A stretch of DNA of 7,394 nucleotides from Actinomycetes bacterium (GTDB lineage: Bacteria > Actinomycetota > Actinomycetes > Actinomycetales > Dermabacteraceae). Position 1 is the stretch's first letter. Each line of letters opens with the position of its first letter. Shown one piece after another: positions 1 to 6,259 of this stretch. The translations under genes were made by a program, and so were the position numbers. The notes under the pieces were generated by a model. That model searched no databases. It was not told the DNA's origin and saw only the letters and a program-made list of their open reading frames with translations. The stretch covers positions 1-7,394 of the forward strand of contig JAEWEZ010000131.1 of assembly GCA_023389045.1 (NCBI GenBank). Reading direction: 5' to 3'.

Positions 1-1216
1 CGAGCAGGGAGTGGAAGAAGCGCGTGAAGGCTTCGGTGTCCTGCGCCTTGGCGTCCTCGTAGGTGCGCACCCGCTCCCCGCGGAAGAAGACGGAGAAGAG
101 GGTGCCGCTGCGCTGAATAACGTGCGCAACCCCGGCCTCCTGAAGCGCCTCACCGATCTGCTTCTGCAGCAGGGTGGAGGCGCGGTCGATGGCGCTGTAG
201 GCGGCCTCGTCGAGACCCGCAAGCGTGGCCAGGCCCGCAGCCGTGGCCAGCGGGTTCCCGGAGAGAGTGCCGGCCTGGTACACCGGGCCGGCCGGAGCGA
301 GCAGGCCCATCAGGTCGCGTCGGCCACCGAAGGCACCCACCGGCAGACCACCGCCGATGACCTTGCCGAAGGTCATGAGGTCCGGCGCCCAGCCTTCGCC
401 ATCGATGCCGTACTGGCCCTCGCGGCTGGCACGGAAACCGGTCAGCACCTCATCGCTGATGAGGAGCGCACCGTGAGCGTGCACGGTCTCGGCGAGGAAG
501 CGGTTGAAGCCCACCCCGTCCTGCACCGAGGGCGGCACCACACCCATATTGCAGGGGGCGGCTTCGGTGATCACCGCGGCGATCTCCTGGCCGCGCTCGG
601 CGAAGAGCGCGCTCACGGCGTCGCGGTCGCCGTAGGGCAGAACCACGGTGTCGTGTGCGGTGGCGGCGGTGACCCCGGCGGAACCGGGCAGTGCGAAGGT
701 GGCCACGCCGCTGCCGGCCTCGGCGAGCAGCGCATCGACATGCCCGTGGTAGCAGCCGGCGAACTTGACGACCACATCGCGGCCGGTGGCGGCGCGGGCC
801 AGACGCAGGGCGCTCATGGTCGCCTCCGTGCCGGAGTTGACCAGACGGATCTGTTCAACCGGCGCGATACGGGAGACGACCTCCTCGGCGAGGAGCACCT
901 CACCGGGCTGGGGTGCCCCGAAGCTGAGGCCGTTCCCGGCGGCTTCCCGCACTGCTTCGAGCACGCGCGGGTTCGCATGACCCAGGATCATCGGACCCCA
1001 GGATCCGACGAGGTCGACGTACTCATTGCCGTCGGTGTCACGCAGCAGGGCACCGGCGGCGGAAGCGATGAACGGCGGGGTGCCGCCCACGGAGCCGAAG
1101 GCGCGCACGGGAGAGTTCACGCCGGAGGGGATCACGGCGCGGGCGCGGGCGAAGAGTTCATCAGCGCTCGCGTGGGCGCGGTTGTCGGTGGACTGTGCAC
1201 TGGTGTGCTCGGTCAT
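1..1216 (-). CDS. hemL: Glutamate-1-semialdehyde 2,1-aminomutase (3' end cut by window edge)
   Basis: This PLP enzyme isomerises glutamate-1-semialdehyde to 5-aminolevulinate, the last step of the C5 route that starts from glutamyl-tRNA; it is cytosolic. The 405 visible codons begin MTEHTSAQS and contain the fold-type I aminotransferase signatures. These are SGVNSPVRAF near residues 31-40, the NSGTEATMSALRLAR phosphate-binding stretch (127-141), GCYHGH (154-159), ISDEVLTGFR (253-262) with the PLP-ring Asp255, and FGKVIGGG (283-290) with the Schiff-base Lys285. Family members are usually about 430-445 residues, so roughly 30 C-terminal residues lie beyond base 1. The ATG at 1214-1216 is preceded by GGAAAGG at 1222-1228, five bases upstream, which supports this start. 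It is the last visible gene of the operon, 83 nt after hemB, and that gap holds a GC-rich hairpin. The reading frame is open across the whole visible span with no sign of damage. Identification is secure from the motifs and from the operon. Confidence 0.97.
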   Translation of the reverse strand, partial: MTEHTSAQSTDNRAHASADELFARARAVIPSGVNSPVRAFGSVGGTPPFIASAAGALLRDTDGNEYVDLVGSWGPMILGHANPRVLEAVREAAGNGLSFGAPQPGEVLLAEEVVSRIAPVEQIRLVNSGTEATMSALRLARAATGRDVVVKFAGCYHGHVDALLAEAGSGVATFALPGSAGVTAATAHDTVVLPYGDRDAVSALFAERGQEIAAVITEAAPCNMGVVPPSVQDGVGFNRFLAETVHAHGALLISDEVLTGFRASREGQYGIDGEGWAPDLMTFGKVIGGGLPVGAFGGRRDLMGLLAPAGPVYQAGTLSGNPLATAAGLATLAGLDEAAYSAIDRASTLLQKQIGEALQEAGVAHVIQRSGTLFSVFFRGERVRTYEDAKAQDTEAFTRFFHSLL

Positions 1217-1221
1217 GTCTG

Positions 1222-1228
1222 CCTTTCC
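1222..1228 (-). promoter_or_regulatory. Ribosome binding site of hemL
   Basis: GGAAAGG on the minus strand, five bases before the hemL ATG. It fits the 3' end of 16S rRNA reasonably well and fixes the start at 1216. Confidence 0.65.
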
Positions 1229-1238
1229 GGACGGGGGT

Positions 1239-1256
1239 GGGCGCCGGGCGGCGCCC
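1239..1256 (-). other. GC-rich hairpin in the hemB-hemL gap
   Basis: A perfect 7-bp inverted repeat (GGGCGCC / GGCGCCC) with a 4-base loop lies 43 bases after the hemB stop and 10 bases before the hemL ribosome binding site. No T-run follows on the minus strand, so it does not qualify as an intrinsic terminator. It could stabilise the 3' end of the upstream message, cause partial polymerase pausing, or affect access to the hemL start. In DNA this rich in G and C a 7-bp stem can also occur by chance. Confidence 0.4.
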
Positions 1257-1299
1257 CGTGCAGAAGGTGGTGGGGCGAGCAGGGGGAGGGTATCGGTTC

Positions 1300-2373
1300 T
1301 CAGCAGAACTCGCGCAGGTGCTCGGGGAGCCCGTCGCGGAACCAGCCGGCGACCTCGCTCGCCCAGTAGGTGAGGATGGTGGTGGCGCCGGCGCGGCGCA
1401 TCGACAGCAGCGACTCCATGATGACCCGGTCGCGGTCTACCCAGCCGTTGGCGGCCGCAGCTTCGATCATCGCGTACTCCCCGGAGACCTGGTAGACGCC
1501 CACCGGCACCGGCGAGGCTGCCGCGGCATCGGCGAGAACATCCAGGTAGGGCAGGCCCGGCTTGACCATCACCAGGTCGGCACCTTCGGCCACATCGAGG
1601 GCGAGTTCACGCAGGGACTCCCGACGGTTACCGGGATCCTGCTGGTAGGTGCGGCGATCGCCCTGCAGGGAGGATCCCACCGCCTCACGGAAGGGCCCGA
1701 AGAAGGCCGAGGCGTACTTGGCGGTGTAGGCGTAGAGGGCAACGTCTAGATGCCCGGCGGTGTCGAGGGCATCGCGGATGGCTGCGATCTGCCCATCCAT
1801 CATCCCGGAGGGGCCGAGCATATGCGCGCCGGCCTCGGCCTGCGCAAGCGCCATCTCGCGGTAGCGCTCCAGGGTGGCGTCATTGTCCACACCGCCGTGC
1901 TGATCAAGCACACCGCAGTGCCCGTGGTCGGTGAACTCATCCAGGCACAGGTCGCTCATCAGCACGGTGGCATCGCCCAGTTCGCTGCGCAGACGGGCCA
2001 GGACCCGGTTCAACACGCCCTCGGGATCGGTCGCACCGGAACCGATGGCGTCCTTGTGCTGCGGCACCCCGAAGAGCATGAGACCGCCGACGCCGCGCTC
2101 CACAGCCTGCTCGGCCGCACGCAGCAGGGAGTCCTCAGTGTGCTGCACGACGCCCGGCATGGAGGCGATTGGGCGATCCTCGGTGGCGCCCTCGGCCACG
2201 AACATTGGCAGCACCAGATCGGCAGGCCGCAGGGTGTGCTCACGCACCAAGGAGCGCATGGCGGCGGTGGAGCGCAGGCGACGCGGCCGCGCCACCGGGA
2301 GCGGGCCGGTTCCGGCGTTCCCGGTGCGGGCGGGAACGACGGGGTCGACGGGGATCGACAGGGGCGGGGTCAT
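1300..2373 (-). CDS. hemB: Porphobilinogen synthase (5-aminolevulinate dehydratase)
   Basis: HemB condenses two 5-aminolevulinate molecules into porphobilinogen in the cytosol; the family usually forms octamers. The 357-residue protein shows the expected landmarks. RPRRLR (29-34) opens the conserved core. DLCLDEFTDHGHCG (141-154) is the metal-binding loop. PSGMMDGQI (188-196) precedes AYTAKYASAFFGPFR (215-229), which carries active-site Lys219. VMVKPGLPYLD (268-278) carries Schiff-base Lys271, and YQVSGEYAMI (294-303) follows. The metal loop has Cys143, Asp145 and Cys153: two of the three Cys of classical zinc enzymes, with Asp at the middle position. About 28 Pro/Val-rich residues precede the core. 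The ATG overlaps the hemD stop (ATGA), yet it has a near-perfect GAAGGAG five bases upstream (2379-2385), so it probably initiates strongly in its own right as well as by coupling. The stop is TGA at 1300-1302. The assignment is secure. Confidence 0.98.
   Translation of the reverse strand: MTPPLSIPVDPVVPARTGNAGTGPLPVARPRRLRSTAAMRSLVREHTLRPADLVLPMFVAEGATEDRPIASMPGVVQHTEDSLLRAAEQAVERGVGGLMLFGVPQHKDAIGSGATDPEGVLNRVLARLRSELGDATVLMSDLCLDEFTDHGHCGVLDQHGGVDNDATLERYREMALAQAEAGAHMLGPSGMMDGQIAAIRDALDTAGHLDVALYAYTAKYASAFFGPFREAVGSSLQGDRRTYQQDPGNRRESLRELALDVAEGADLVMVKPGLPYLDVLADAAAASPVPVGVYQVSGEYAMIEAAAANGWVDRDRVIMESLLSMRRAGATTILTYWASEVAGWFRDGLPEHLREFC
2370..2373 (-). promoter_or_regulatory. ATGA overlap joining hemD to hemB
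   Basis: The hemB ATG (2371-2373) and the hemD TGA (2370-2372) share bases. This arrangement is typical of translational coupling by terminating ribosomes. A strong Shine-Dalgarno at 2379-2385, inside the end of hemD, may add direct initiation. Confidence 0.8.
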
Positions 2374-3146
2374 GACGGCTCCTTCAGAAGGGCGTGCACA
2401 GCCTCAGCCAGGGCTGCGTCACTGGGTTTGTCCGACTGGGCGTGCACATGCAGATTCGCGGCCTCAGCGGCCGCCGTGGTGGGGGCGCCGATGGTGACCA
2501 CCTTGATGGATTCATGCACGGCAAAGTGCCCGGCAAGAGTGGCGATCATCGAACTGGTCAGCACGATTGCGGCATAGTCGCCGCGGCGCAGCCCGAGAAC
2601 CACCTCGGGGTCGATCTCGCAGGTCCGAGGCCGGTAGGCCACCTCCTGCTGCACCGTGTACCCCTTGGCCCGCAGCCCCTCGGGAACCGTCGGGGCGGCC
2701 GCCGAGGAGGCCGGCAGAAGCACCCGGGCACCTTCGGGAGCCGGCGGTGCTTCCTGCACGAGGGCCTTCCCGGAGCCGGCCGCGACCATCGTCGGCTGCA
2801 CCCCGCGGGCCTGCAGGGCCTGCGCGGTCGTCTCACCCACGGCCCACACCTCGGTGCCCTGGGGGACGGCGAACATGACGGAGGTGCCGGTGTCGGCGCC
2901 CCCGTCGAACCAGGAGAGTGCATCAACGGTGCGGGGGCTGGTCACGACCAGGTGCGTGAAGCGCCCCGCCGCAAGATCCTCCACAGCCTCGGCCATGTCG
3001 GCGTCGTGCTCCAGGACGAGCTCGACGAAGGGGTGATGGTCGACGCTGTAGCCGAGGGCGTGCAGTCGATCCGAGAGTTCCTCCCCGCGCCCCACAGGGC
3101 GCGGAAGCAGGACCGTCGGACGACGCGATGATGCAGGGGCGCTCAC
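2370..3146 (-). CDS. hemD: Uroporphyrinogen-III synthase
   Basis: HemD closes linear hydroxymethylbilane into uroporphyrinogen III while inverting ring D, before the open-chain intermediate can cyclise spontaneously to the dead-end isomer I. This is a fast-evolving family with few invariant residues, so the call rests on overall pattern and position. The 258-residue protein has an N-terminal TVLLPRPVGRGEEL strand-turn (11-24), HLVVTSPRTVDAL (65-77), WAVGETTAQALQARG (101-115), RVLLPASSAA (141-150), a central YRPRTCE crossover (171-177), IVLTSSMIATL (194-204) and VTIGAPTTAAAEAA (217-230). These match the bilobed two-domain layout. Length is normal. The GTG start (3144-3146) overlaps the hemC stop as GTGA and is preceded by GGAGGG at 3153-3158, six bases away. 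Lying between hemC and hemB makes the identity very likely. The protein has no C-terminal response-regulator extension and no fused methyltransferase, unlike some actinobacterial HemD proteins. Confidence 0.95.
   Translation of the reverse strand: MSAPASSRRPTVLLPRPVGRGEELSDRLHALGYSVDHHPFVELVLEHDADMAEAVEDLAAGRFTHLVVTSPRTVDALSWFDGGADTGTSVMFAVPQGTEVWAVGETTAQALQARGVQPTMVAAGSGKALVQEAPPAPEGARVLLPASSAAAPTVPEGLRAKGYTVQQEVAYRPRTCEIDPEVVLGLRRGDYAAIVLTSSMIATLAGHFAVHESIKVVTIGAPTTAAAEAANLHVHAQSDKPSDAALAEAVHALLKEPS
2379..2385 (-). promoter_or_regulatory. Ribosome binding site of hemB
   Basis: GAAGGAG on the minus strand, five bases before the hemB ATG and inside the last codons of hemD. It is among the best Shine-Dalgarno matches in the window and settles the hemB start. 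Confidence 0.8.
3143..3146 (-). promoter_or_regulatory. GTGA overlap joining hemC to hemD
   Basis: The hemD start is GTG at 3144-3146 and shares bases with the hemC TGA at 3143-3145. GGAGGG at 3153-3158 provides the ribosome binding site within the hemC tail. HemC and HemD act on consecutive substrates, so coupled translation would favour matched amounts; that benefit is inferred. Confidence 0.8.
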
Positions 3147-4165
3147 GACTGTCCCTCCGAGGAGGCCGCCTGCTGCTCGGCGCGAGCCGCCGCAAGCACC
3201 TCCCCGGCCCCTTGGGCCAGCAGATCCACGGCCAGTTGCGCACCGGCAGCCCAGGCCGGGCTCTCGGCCTCAACCTCCGGTCGCGCCCCGAGCGCGATCA
3301 CCTGCGAGACGCTGCCCTCGAGAATCGTGCGCCCATCCAGCGAGGTGACCAGGGCCTTCACCGTGAGCTCAGCAGCGCTATCGCCGGCCGGAACCGCCAC
3401 CGCATGCGCGGCGACCGGTGCCGCACAGCCTGCTTCGAGGCTGCGGAGCACGGCGCGTTCGGCCGTGACAGCAGCGCGAGTGGCAGGGTCATCCATCGCG
3501 GCGAGCATGGCGCCGAGCGGGGAGCCGGCCGCGGCATCCGCTGCCCGGCATTCAATCGCCAGGGCACCCTGCGCGCAGGCCGGAAGCATGACCTCCGGTT
3601 CCAGATGCTCGGTGATCTCCCCATCGCGGCCCGCGCGGCGTAACCCCGAGGCGGCAAGAATCACGGCATCCAGATCGGCCTGCTCGCCGTGGGCGCGGTC
3701 GATGCGAGTGTCGATATTGCCGCGAATGGCCACCACATCGAGGTCCGGTCGCCGCCGCAGAAGCTGTGCGGCACGGCGCGGAGAGCCGGTGCCCACACGA
3801 GCCCCCTGCGGGAGGGTTGCGAGCGTGTAGCCGTGGCGGGCCACGAGCGCATCACGGGGGTCCTCCCGCTGCGGAATGCAGGCCAGGGCGATGCCCTCGG
3901 CGGGGACCGTGGGCAGGTCCTTGCAGGAGTGGACGATCACGTCGACCTCACCGTCCAACAGCGCCTGCCGCACCGCGGTGACGAACACCCCGGTGCCGCC
4001 GATGCTGGTCAGCGGGCGACGGTCCACATCACCGGTGGTGCGCACCTGCACCAGTTCCACCACGGCGCCGCTACCGGCCACCAGCTGTTCGGCGGCCTGC
4101 CGGGACTGGGTCATGGCAAGCATGGAGCCGCGGGTGCCCACCCGCAGCACCGTGGGGGCGGTCAT
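3143..4165 (-). CDS. hemC: Hydroxymethylbilane synthase (porphobilinogen deaminase)
   Basis: HemC polymerises four porphobilinogen units into hydroxymethylbilane, using a covalently bound dipyrromethane cofactor as primer; it is cytosolic. The 340-residue protein carries all key motifs. VGTRGSMLAMTQS (9-21) includes substrate-binding Arg12. VHSCKDLP (78-85) contains the catalytic Asp83. VGTGSPRRAAQL (124-135) and RGNIDTR (148-154) supply the Arg residues that bind the growing chain. LEAGCAAPVAAHA (243-255) contains Cys247, the predicted cofactor attachment site. The C-terminal domain follows, ending in an Ala/Gln/Glu-rich tail. The length is slightly above the common 310-320. Cys81 in the HSxKD motif is a less usual choice at a variable position. 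The ATG (4163-4165) overlaps the cpfC stop. Only a modest GGTGG (4173-4177) lies upstream, so translation may depend on coupling to cpfC. The stop is TGA at 3143-3145, within the hemD start. Confidence 0.98.
   Translation of the reverse strand: MTAPTVLRVGTRGSMLAMTQSRQAAEQLVAGSGAVVELVQVRTTGDVDRRPLTSIGGTGVFVTAVRQALLDGEVDVIVHSCKDLPTVPAEGIALACIPQREDPRDALVARHGYTLATLPQGARVGTGSPRRAAQLLRRRPDLDVVAIRGNIDTRIDRAHGEQADLDAVILAASGLRRAGRDGEITEHLEPEVMLPACAQGALAIECRAADAAAGSPLGAMLAAMDDPATRAAVTAERAVLRSLEAGCAAPVAAHAVAVPAGDSAAELTVKALVTSLDGRTILEGSVSQVIALGARPEVEAESPAWAAGAQLAVDLLAQGAGEVLAAARAEQQAASSEGQS
4162..4165 (-). promoter_or_regulatory. ATGA overlap joining cpfC to hemC
   Basis: The hemC ATG (4163-4165) overlaps the cpfC TGA (4162-4164). 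The upstream Shine-Dalgarno is the weakest among the genes here (GGTGG at 4173-4177), so ribosomes finishing cpfC probably provide much of the initiation on hemC. Confidence 0.75.
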
Positions 4166-5409
4166 CGGTGGGCCACCGCCCCGTCGGCCCCTTGCTCCTG
4201 GAGCGCCCGCTGCACATCCTGCTCCGAGTCGATCGCCCCGAGGGTGGGGCGGCAGGTGCGGGTGGTGCAGCAGTTCTTGCCGCAGATATCGGGGGTGAGG
4301 CCGAAGTCGGTGACGGCCACGCGCTCACGGGTCGGGTCCAGGCGCTCCTCGACGAGGTCAGCAAGCCCGGAGATGAAGCGCGGATCGGAACCGGAGGTGG
4401 CCACGCGGCGGAAGGCGAGGCCGGCTTCGGCAGCGGTCTGCTTGGCTTCGGTGTCGAGGTCCCAGACCACTTCGACGTGATCGGTGACGAAACCGATCGG
4501 AACAACGATGACGGCGTCGGCCCGCTGCTCCTCGGCGAGCTCCTCGATCACGTCGTTCACATCGGGTTCGAGCCACGGGGTGCGCCCGTCGCCGGACTTG
4601 GACTGGTAGACGAGCTGCCAGTCGGGAAGTTGCGGGCATTCATCGTTTAGCTGCTCCATGACGTAACGGCAGGCCGCCAGGTGCTGGGCCACGTACCAGC
4701 CTCCGGAGCCCTCAACACGGGTTTCTTCCGGACCGGAACGCTCCGCCATGGTCAGCGGGATCGAATGGGTCGAGAAAAGAATCTGAATCCGGTCGGCGTC
4801 ATGCCCTTCCGCTTCCAGGGAGGTGATCGCCTCACGCACCCCGTCCACCACCGGGTGCAGGAAGCCGGGGGTGTTGAAGTACACGCGCACCTTGTCGATC
4901 GTGACCTCACCCTCCAGGCCGGTGTCGGCCAGCACCTTCCAGAAGTCCTCGCGGTACTGACGGCACGAGGAGTAGGAGGAGTATGCGCTGGTCACAAGCC
5001 CGAGAGCGTGGCGGCGGCCATCGGCGTACATGCGCCGCACGGCGTCCTCATTGAAGGGATGCCAGTTGCGGTTGCCGAAGTAGATCGGCAGATCCAGTCC
5101 GCGGCGTTCGAGCTCCTTTTCCAGGGCGGCGATCATGGCGCGGTTTTGTGCATTGATCGGGGAGACACCGCCGAGGGTGCGGTAGTGGACCGACACCTCT
5201 TCCAGCCGCTCGTCGGGGATACCGCGCCCGCGGGTCACATTGCGCAGGAACGGGATCACATCCTCCTGGCCTTCGGGGCCGCCGAAGGAGGAGAACAGGA
5301 TCGCGTCGAAGGGGCGTTCAGGCCCGCGGCGCGTGTGGGTGGGGGCGTCGGGATCGACGGTGCGGGGCACAGCGTGGTTTTCGGTGTGGGTCATGGTGAT
5401 CGTACTCAT
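4162..5409 (-). CDS. cpfC: Coproporphyrin III ferrochelatase (probably [2Fe-2S] type)
   Basis: This enzyme inserts Fe(II) into coproporphyrin III to give coprohaem, the middle step of the CPD route. Older annotations call it HemH, but the adjacent chdC points to coproporphyrin as substrate. With the start used here it has 415 residues. Visible motifs are AILFSSFGGPEG (36-47), YFGNRNWHP (110-118), GLVTSAYSSYSSCRQY (137-152), ILFSTHSIP (210-218) with catalytic His215, and PIGFVTDHVEVVWDLD (304-319) with catalytic Glu313. Cys149 together with a C-terminal cluster at Cys376, 380, 381 and 386 would supply ligands for the [2Fe-2S] centre known in actinobacterial ferrochelatases. An unconserved N-terminal stretch of about 32 residues and a charged tail of about 25 residues make it longer than the roughly 310-345 common in the family. 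The ATG at 5409 is chosen because GAGAGGA sits nine bases upstream; a further in-frame ATG at 5490 lies inside chdC and has no such support, and another at 5394 is possible. Confidence 0.96.
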   Translation of the reverse strand: MSTITMTHTENHAVPRTVDPDAPTHTRRGPERPFDAILFSSFGGPEGQEDVIPFLRNVTRGRGIPDERLEEVSVHYRTLGGVSPINAQNRAMIAALEKELERRGLDLPIYFGNRNWHPFNEDAVRRMYADGRRHALGLVTSAYSSYSSCRQYREDFWKVLADTGLEGEVTIDKVRVYFNTPGFLHPVVDGVREAITSLEAEGHDADRIQILFSTHSIPLTMAERSGPEETRVEGSGGWYVAQHLAACRYVMEQLNDECPQLPDWQLVYQSKSGDGRTPWLEPDVNDVIEELAEEQRADAVIVVPIGFVTDHVEVVWDLDTEAKQTAAEAGLAFRRVATSGSDPRFISGLADLVEERLDPTRERVAVTDFGLTPDICGKNCCTTRTCRPTLGAIDSEQDVQRALQEQGADGAVAHR

Positions 5410-5418
5410 GGGGCGAAG

Positions 5419-5425
5419 TCCTCTC
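5419..5425 (-). promoter_or_regulatory. Ribosome binding site that decides the cpfC start
   Basis: GAGAGGA on the minus strand, nine bases before the ATG at 5407-5409. It favours this start over the in-frame ATG at 5490, which would overlap chdC, and over the ATG at 5394, which has no purine-rich sequence in front. Confidence 0.7.
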
Positions 5426-5428
5426 GAA

Positions 5429-5455
5429 GGGGCTGCTCGGGGCTGCTGGGGGCTC
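5429..5455 (-). repeat. Short 10-bp-period tandem repeat in the chdC-cpfC gap
   Basis: On the plus strand GGGGCTGCT begins at 5429 and again at 5439, and a degenerate GGGGCTCT begins at 5449, running into the chdC stop codon. The period is exactly 10 bases, about one helical turn. This occupies most of the 46-nt gap. Function is unknown; it may be slippage-derived or simply GC-rich coincidence. Confidence 0.4.
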
Positions 5456-6184
5456 TCAGGCGAGCAGTTCGGCAACGTCCGCGATGTCATCCAGACGGCG
5501 GCCGGCGTGGAAGGGCAGTTCCTCGCGCACGTGCAGACGGGCGCGGGAGTAGCGCAGGTGGCGCATCATGTCGACCAGGTCGTGCAGGTCATCGGCCTCG
5601 AAGGCGAGAAGCCACTCGTAGTCGCCGAGGGCGAAGGAGGCCACGGTGTTGGAGTTGACCTGCGGGAAGTCGCGGCCGAGCTTGCCGTGCTCGATGAGCA
5701 GTTCGCGGCGCTCATCATCGGGCAGCAGGTACCAGTCGTAGGAGCGCACGAAGGGGTACACGCTGATCCAGCGCTTGCGCTCGCGCTTGGGGTCCATGAA
5801 GGCGGGGATGTGGCTGCGGGTGAACTCGGCGGCGCGGTGCACACCGATCGCGGCCCATTCGCGGTTCAGGAGCATCCCGGCCATGGAGGTTTCCAGAGTG
5901 CGCAGGGCGGCCTGCAGGGCCTCGGCTTCCTCGGCCACGAGCCACAGCATGAGGTCGGCCTCGGCACGGAAACCGGTCAGGTCGTACCAGCCGAGGATCT
6001 CGGCGCCATCGGCTTCGATCAGGGCGGCGGTCTCGGCGAGGTTGGTGGCCACCTGCTCGCGGCTGATCTCGCCTTCCTCGGTCAGGCGGCCGAGGTTCCG
6101 GAACACGTAGTAGGCGGTGTACCGGGTGATTTCCTCACCGGAGCCCTCGGAGAGGGTGGGGGCGGGGTGGTGATGGGTGCTCAT
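5456..6184 (-). CDS. chdC: Coprohaem decarboxylase
   Basis: ChdC (formerly HemQ) oxidatively decarboxylates two propionates of coprohaem with hydrogen peroxide, giving haem b through a three-propionate intermediate. It is the hallmark enzyme of the CPD pathway and belongs to the chlorite-dismutase-like superfamily. The protein has 242 residues, close to the family norm. RYTAYYVFRN (21-30) opens the first ferredoxin-like half, and ILGWYDLTGFRAEADLMLW (63-81) follows. YPFVRSYDWYLLP (143-155) carries Tyr143, the predicted radical-forming catalytic Tyr, with Arg147. LIEHGKLGRDFPQV (163-176) carries His166, the predicted proximal haem ligand. FALGDYEWLLAFE (184-196) and the MMRHLRYSRARLHVREELPF end (206-225) complete the fold. 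His125, 18 residues before Tyr143, is a candidate for the distal His of actinobacterial enzymes. The ATG at 6182-6184 follows AAGGAG at 6191-6196. The stop is TGA at 5456-5458. An HHH triplet lies at residues 4-6. Confidence 0.97.
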   Translation of the reverse strand: MSTHHHPAPTLSEGSGEEITRYTAYYVFRNLGRLTEEGEISREQVATNLAETAALIEADGAEILGWYDLTGFRAEADLMLWLVAEEAEALQAALRTLETSMAGMLLNREWAAIGVHRAAEFTRSHIPAFMDPKRERKRWISVYPFVRSYDWYLLPDDERRELLIEHGKLGRDFPQVNSNTVASFALGDYEWLLAFEADDLHDLVDMMRHLRYSRARLHVREELPFHAGRRLDDIADVAELLA

Positions 6185-6190
6185 GGTCTG

Positions 6191-6196
6191 CTCCTT
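6191..6196 (-). promoter_or_regulatory. Ribosome binding site of chdC
   Basis: AAGGAG on the minus strand, six bases before the ATG at 6182-6184. The frame stays open far upstream into cgoX, so this strong Shine-Dalgarno, together with the onset of family-like sequence just after it, is what fixes the start. Confidence 0.8.
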
Positions 6197-6259
6197 GGGA
6201 GAGGGTGCGTATAAGGGGTCGATGGGGCAGGGGGCCGACGGGGCGATGCCGGCTCGGTG

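Noticed and set aside
1239..1256. Intrinsic terminator after hemB
   Set aside because: The stem is present but no T-run follows, and hemL continues the pathway directly downstream.
11..1369. Long plus-strand open frame of 452 codons opposite hemL
   Set aside because: It is a mirror of hemL: the high third-position GC of the real gene suppresses stops on the opposite strand. The product is Gly/Ala/His/Arg-rich with no domain pattern, and hemL has clear catalytic motifs.
4162..5490. cpfC starting at the ATG at 5490 (442 residues)
   Set aside because: That start lies inside chdC and adds residues read from the chdC end and the repeat-bearing gap. The ATG at 5409 has GAGAGGA at a suitable distance.
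4681..5658. Plus-strand open frames opposite cpfC and chdC (325 codons, and a second at 5240-6214 of 324 codons)
   Set aside because: They are antisense shadows of well-identified genes, with low-complexity composition and no recognisable family; their starts lack a convincing context.
6203..6216. TTATAC as a possible -10 element before chdC
   Set aside because: No recognisable -35 lies about 17 bases upstream, and the genes on both sides belong to one pathway on the same strand, so an internal promoter is not supported by sequence alone.
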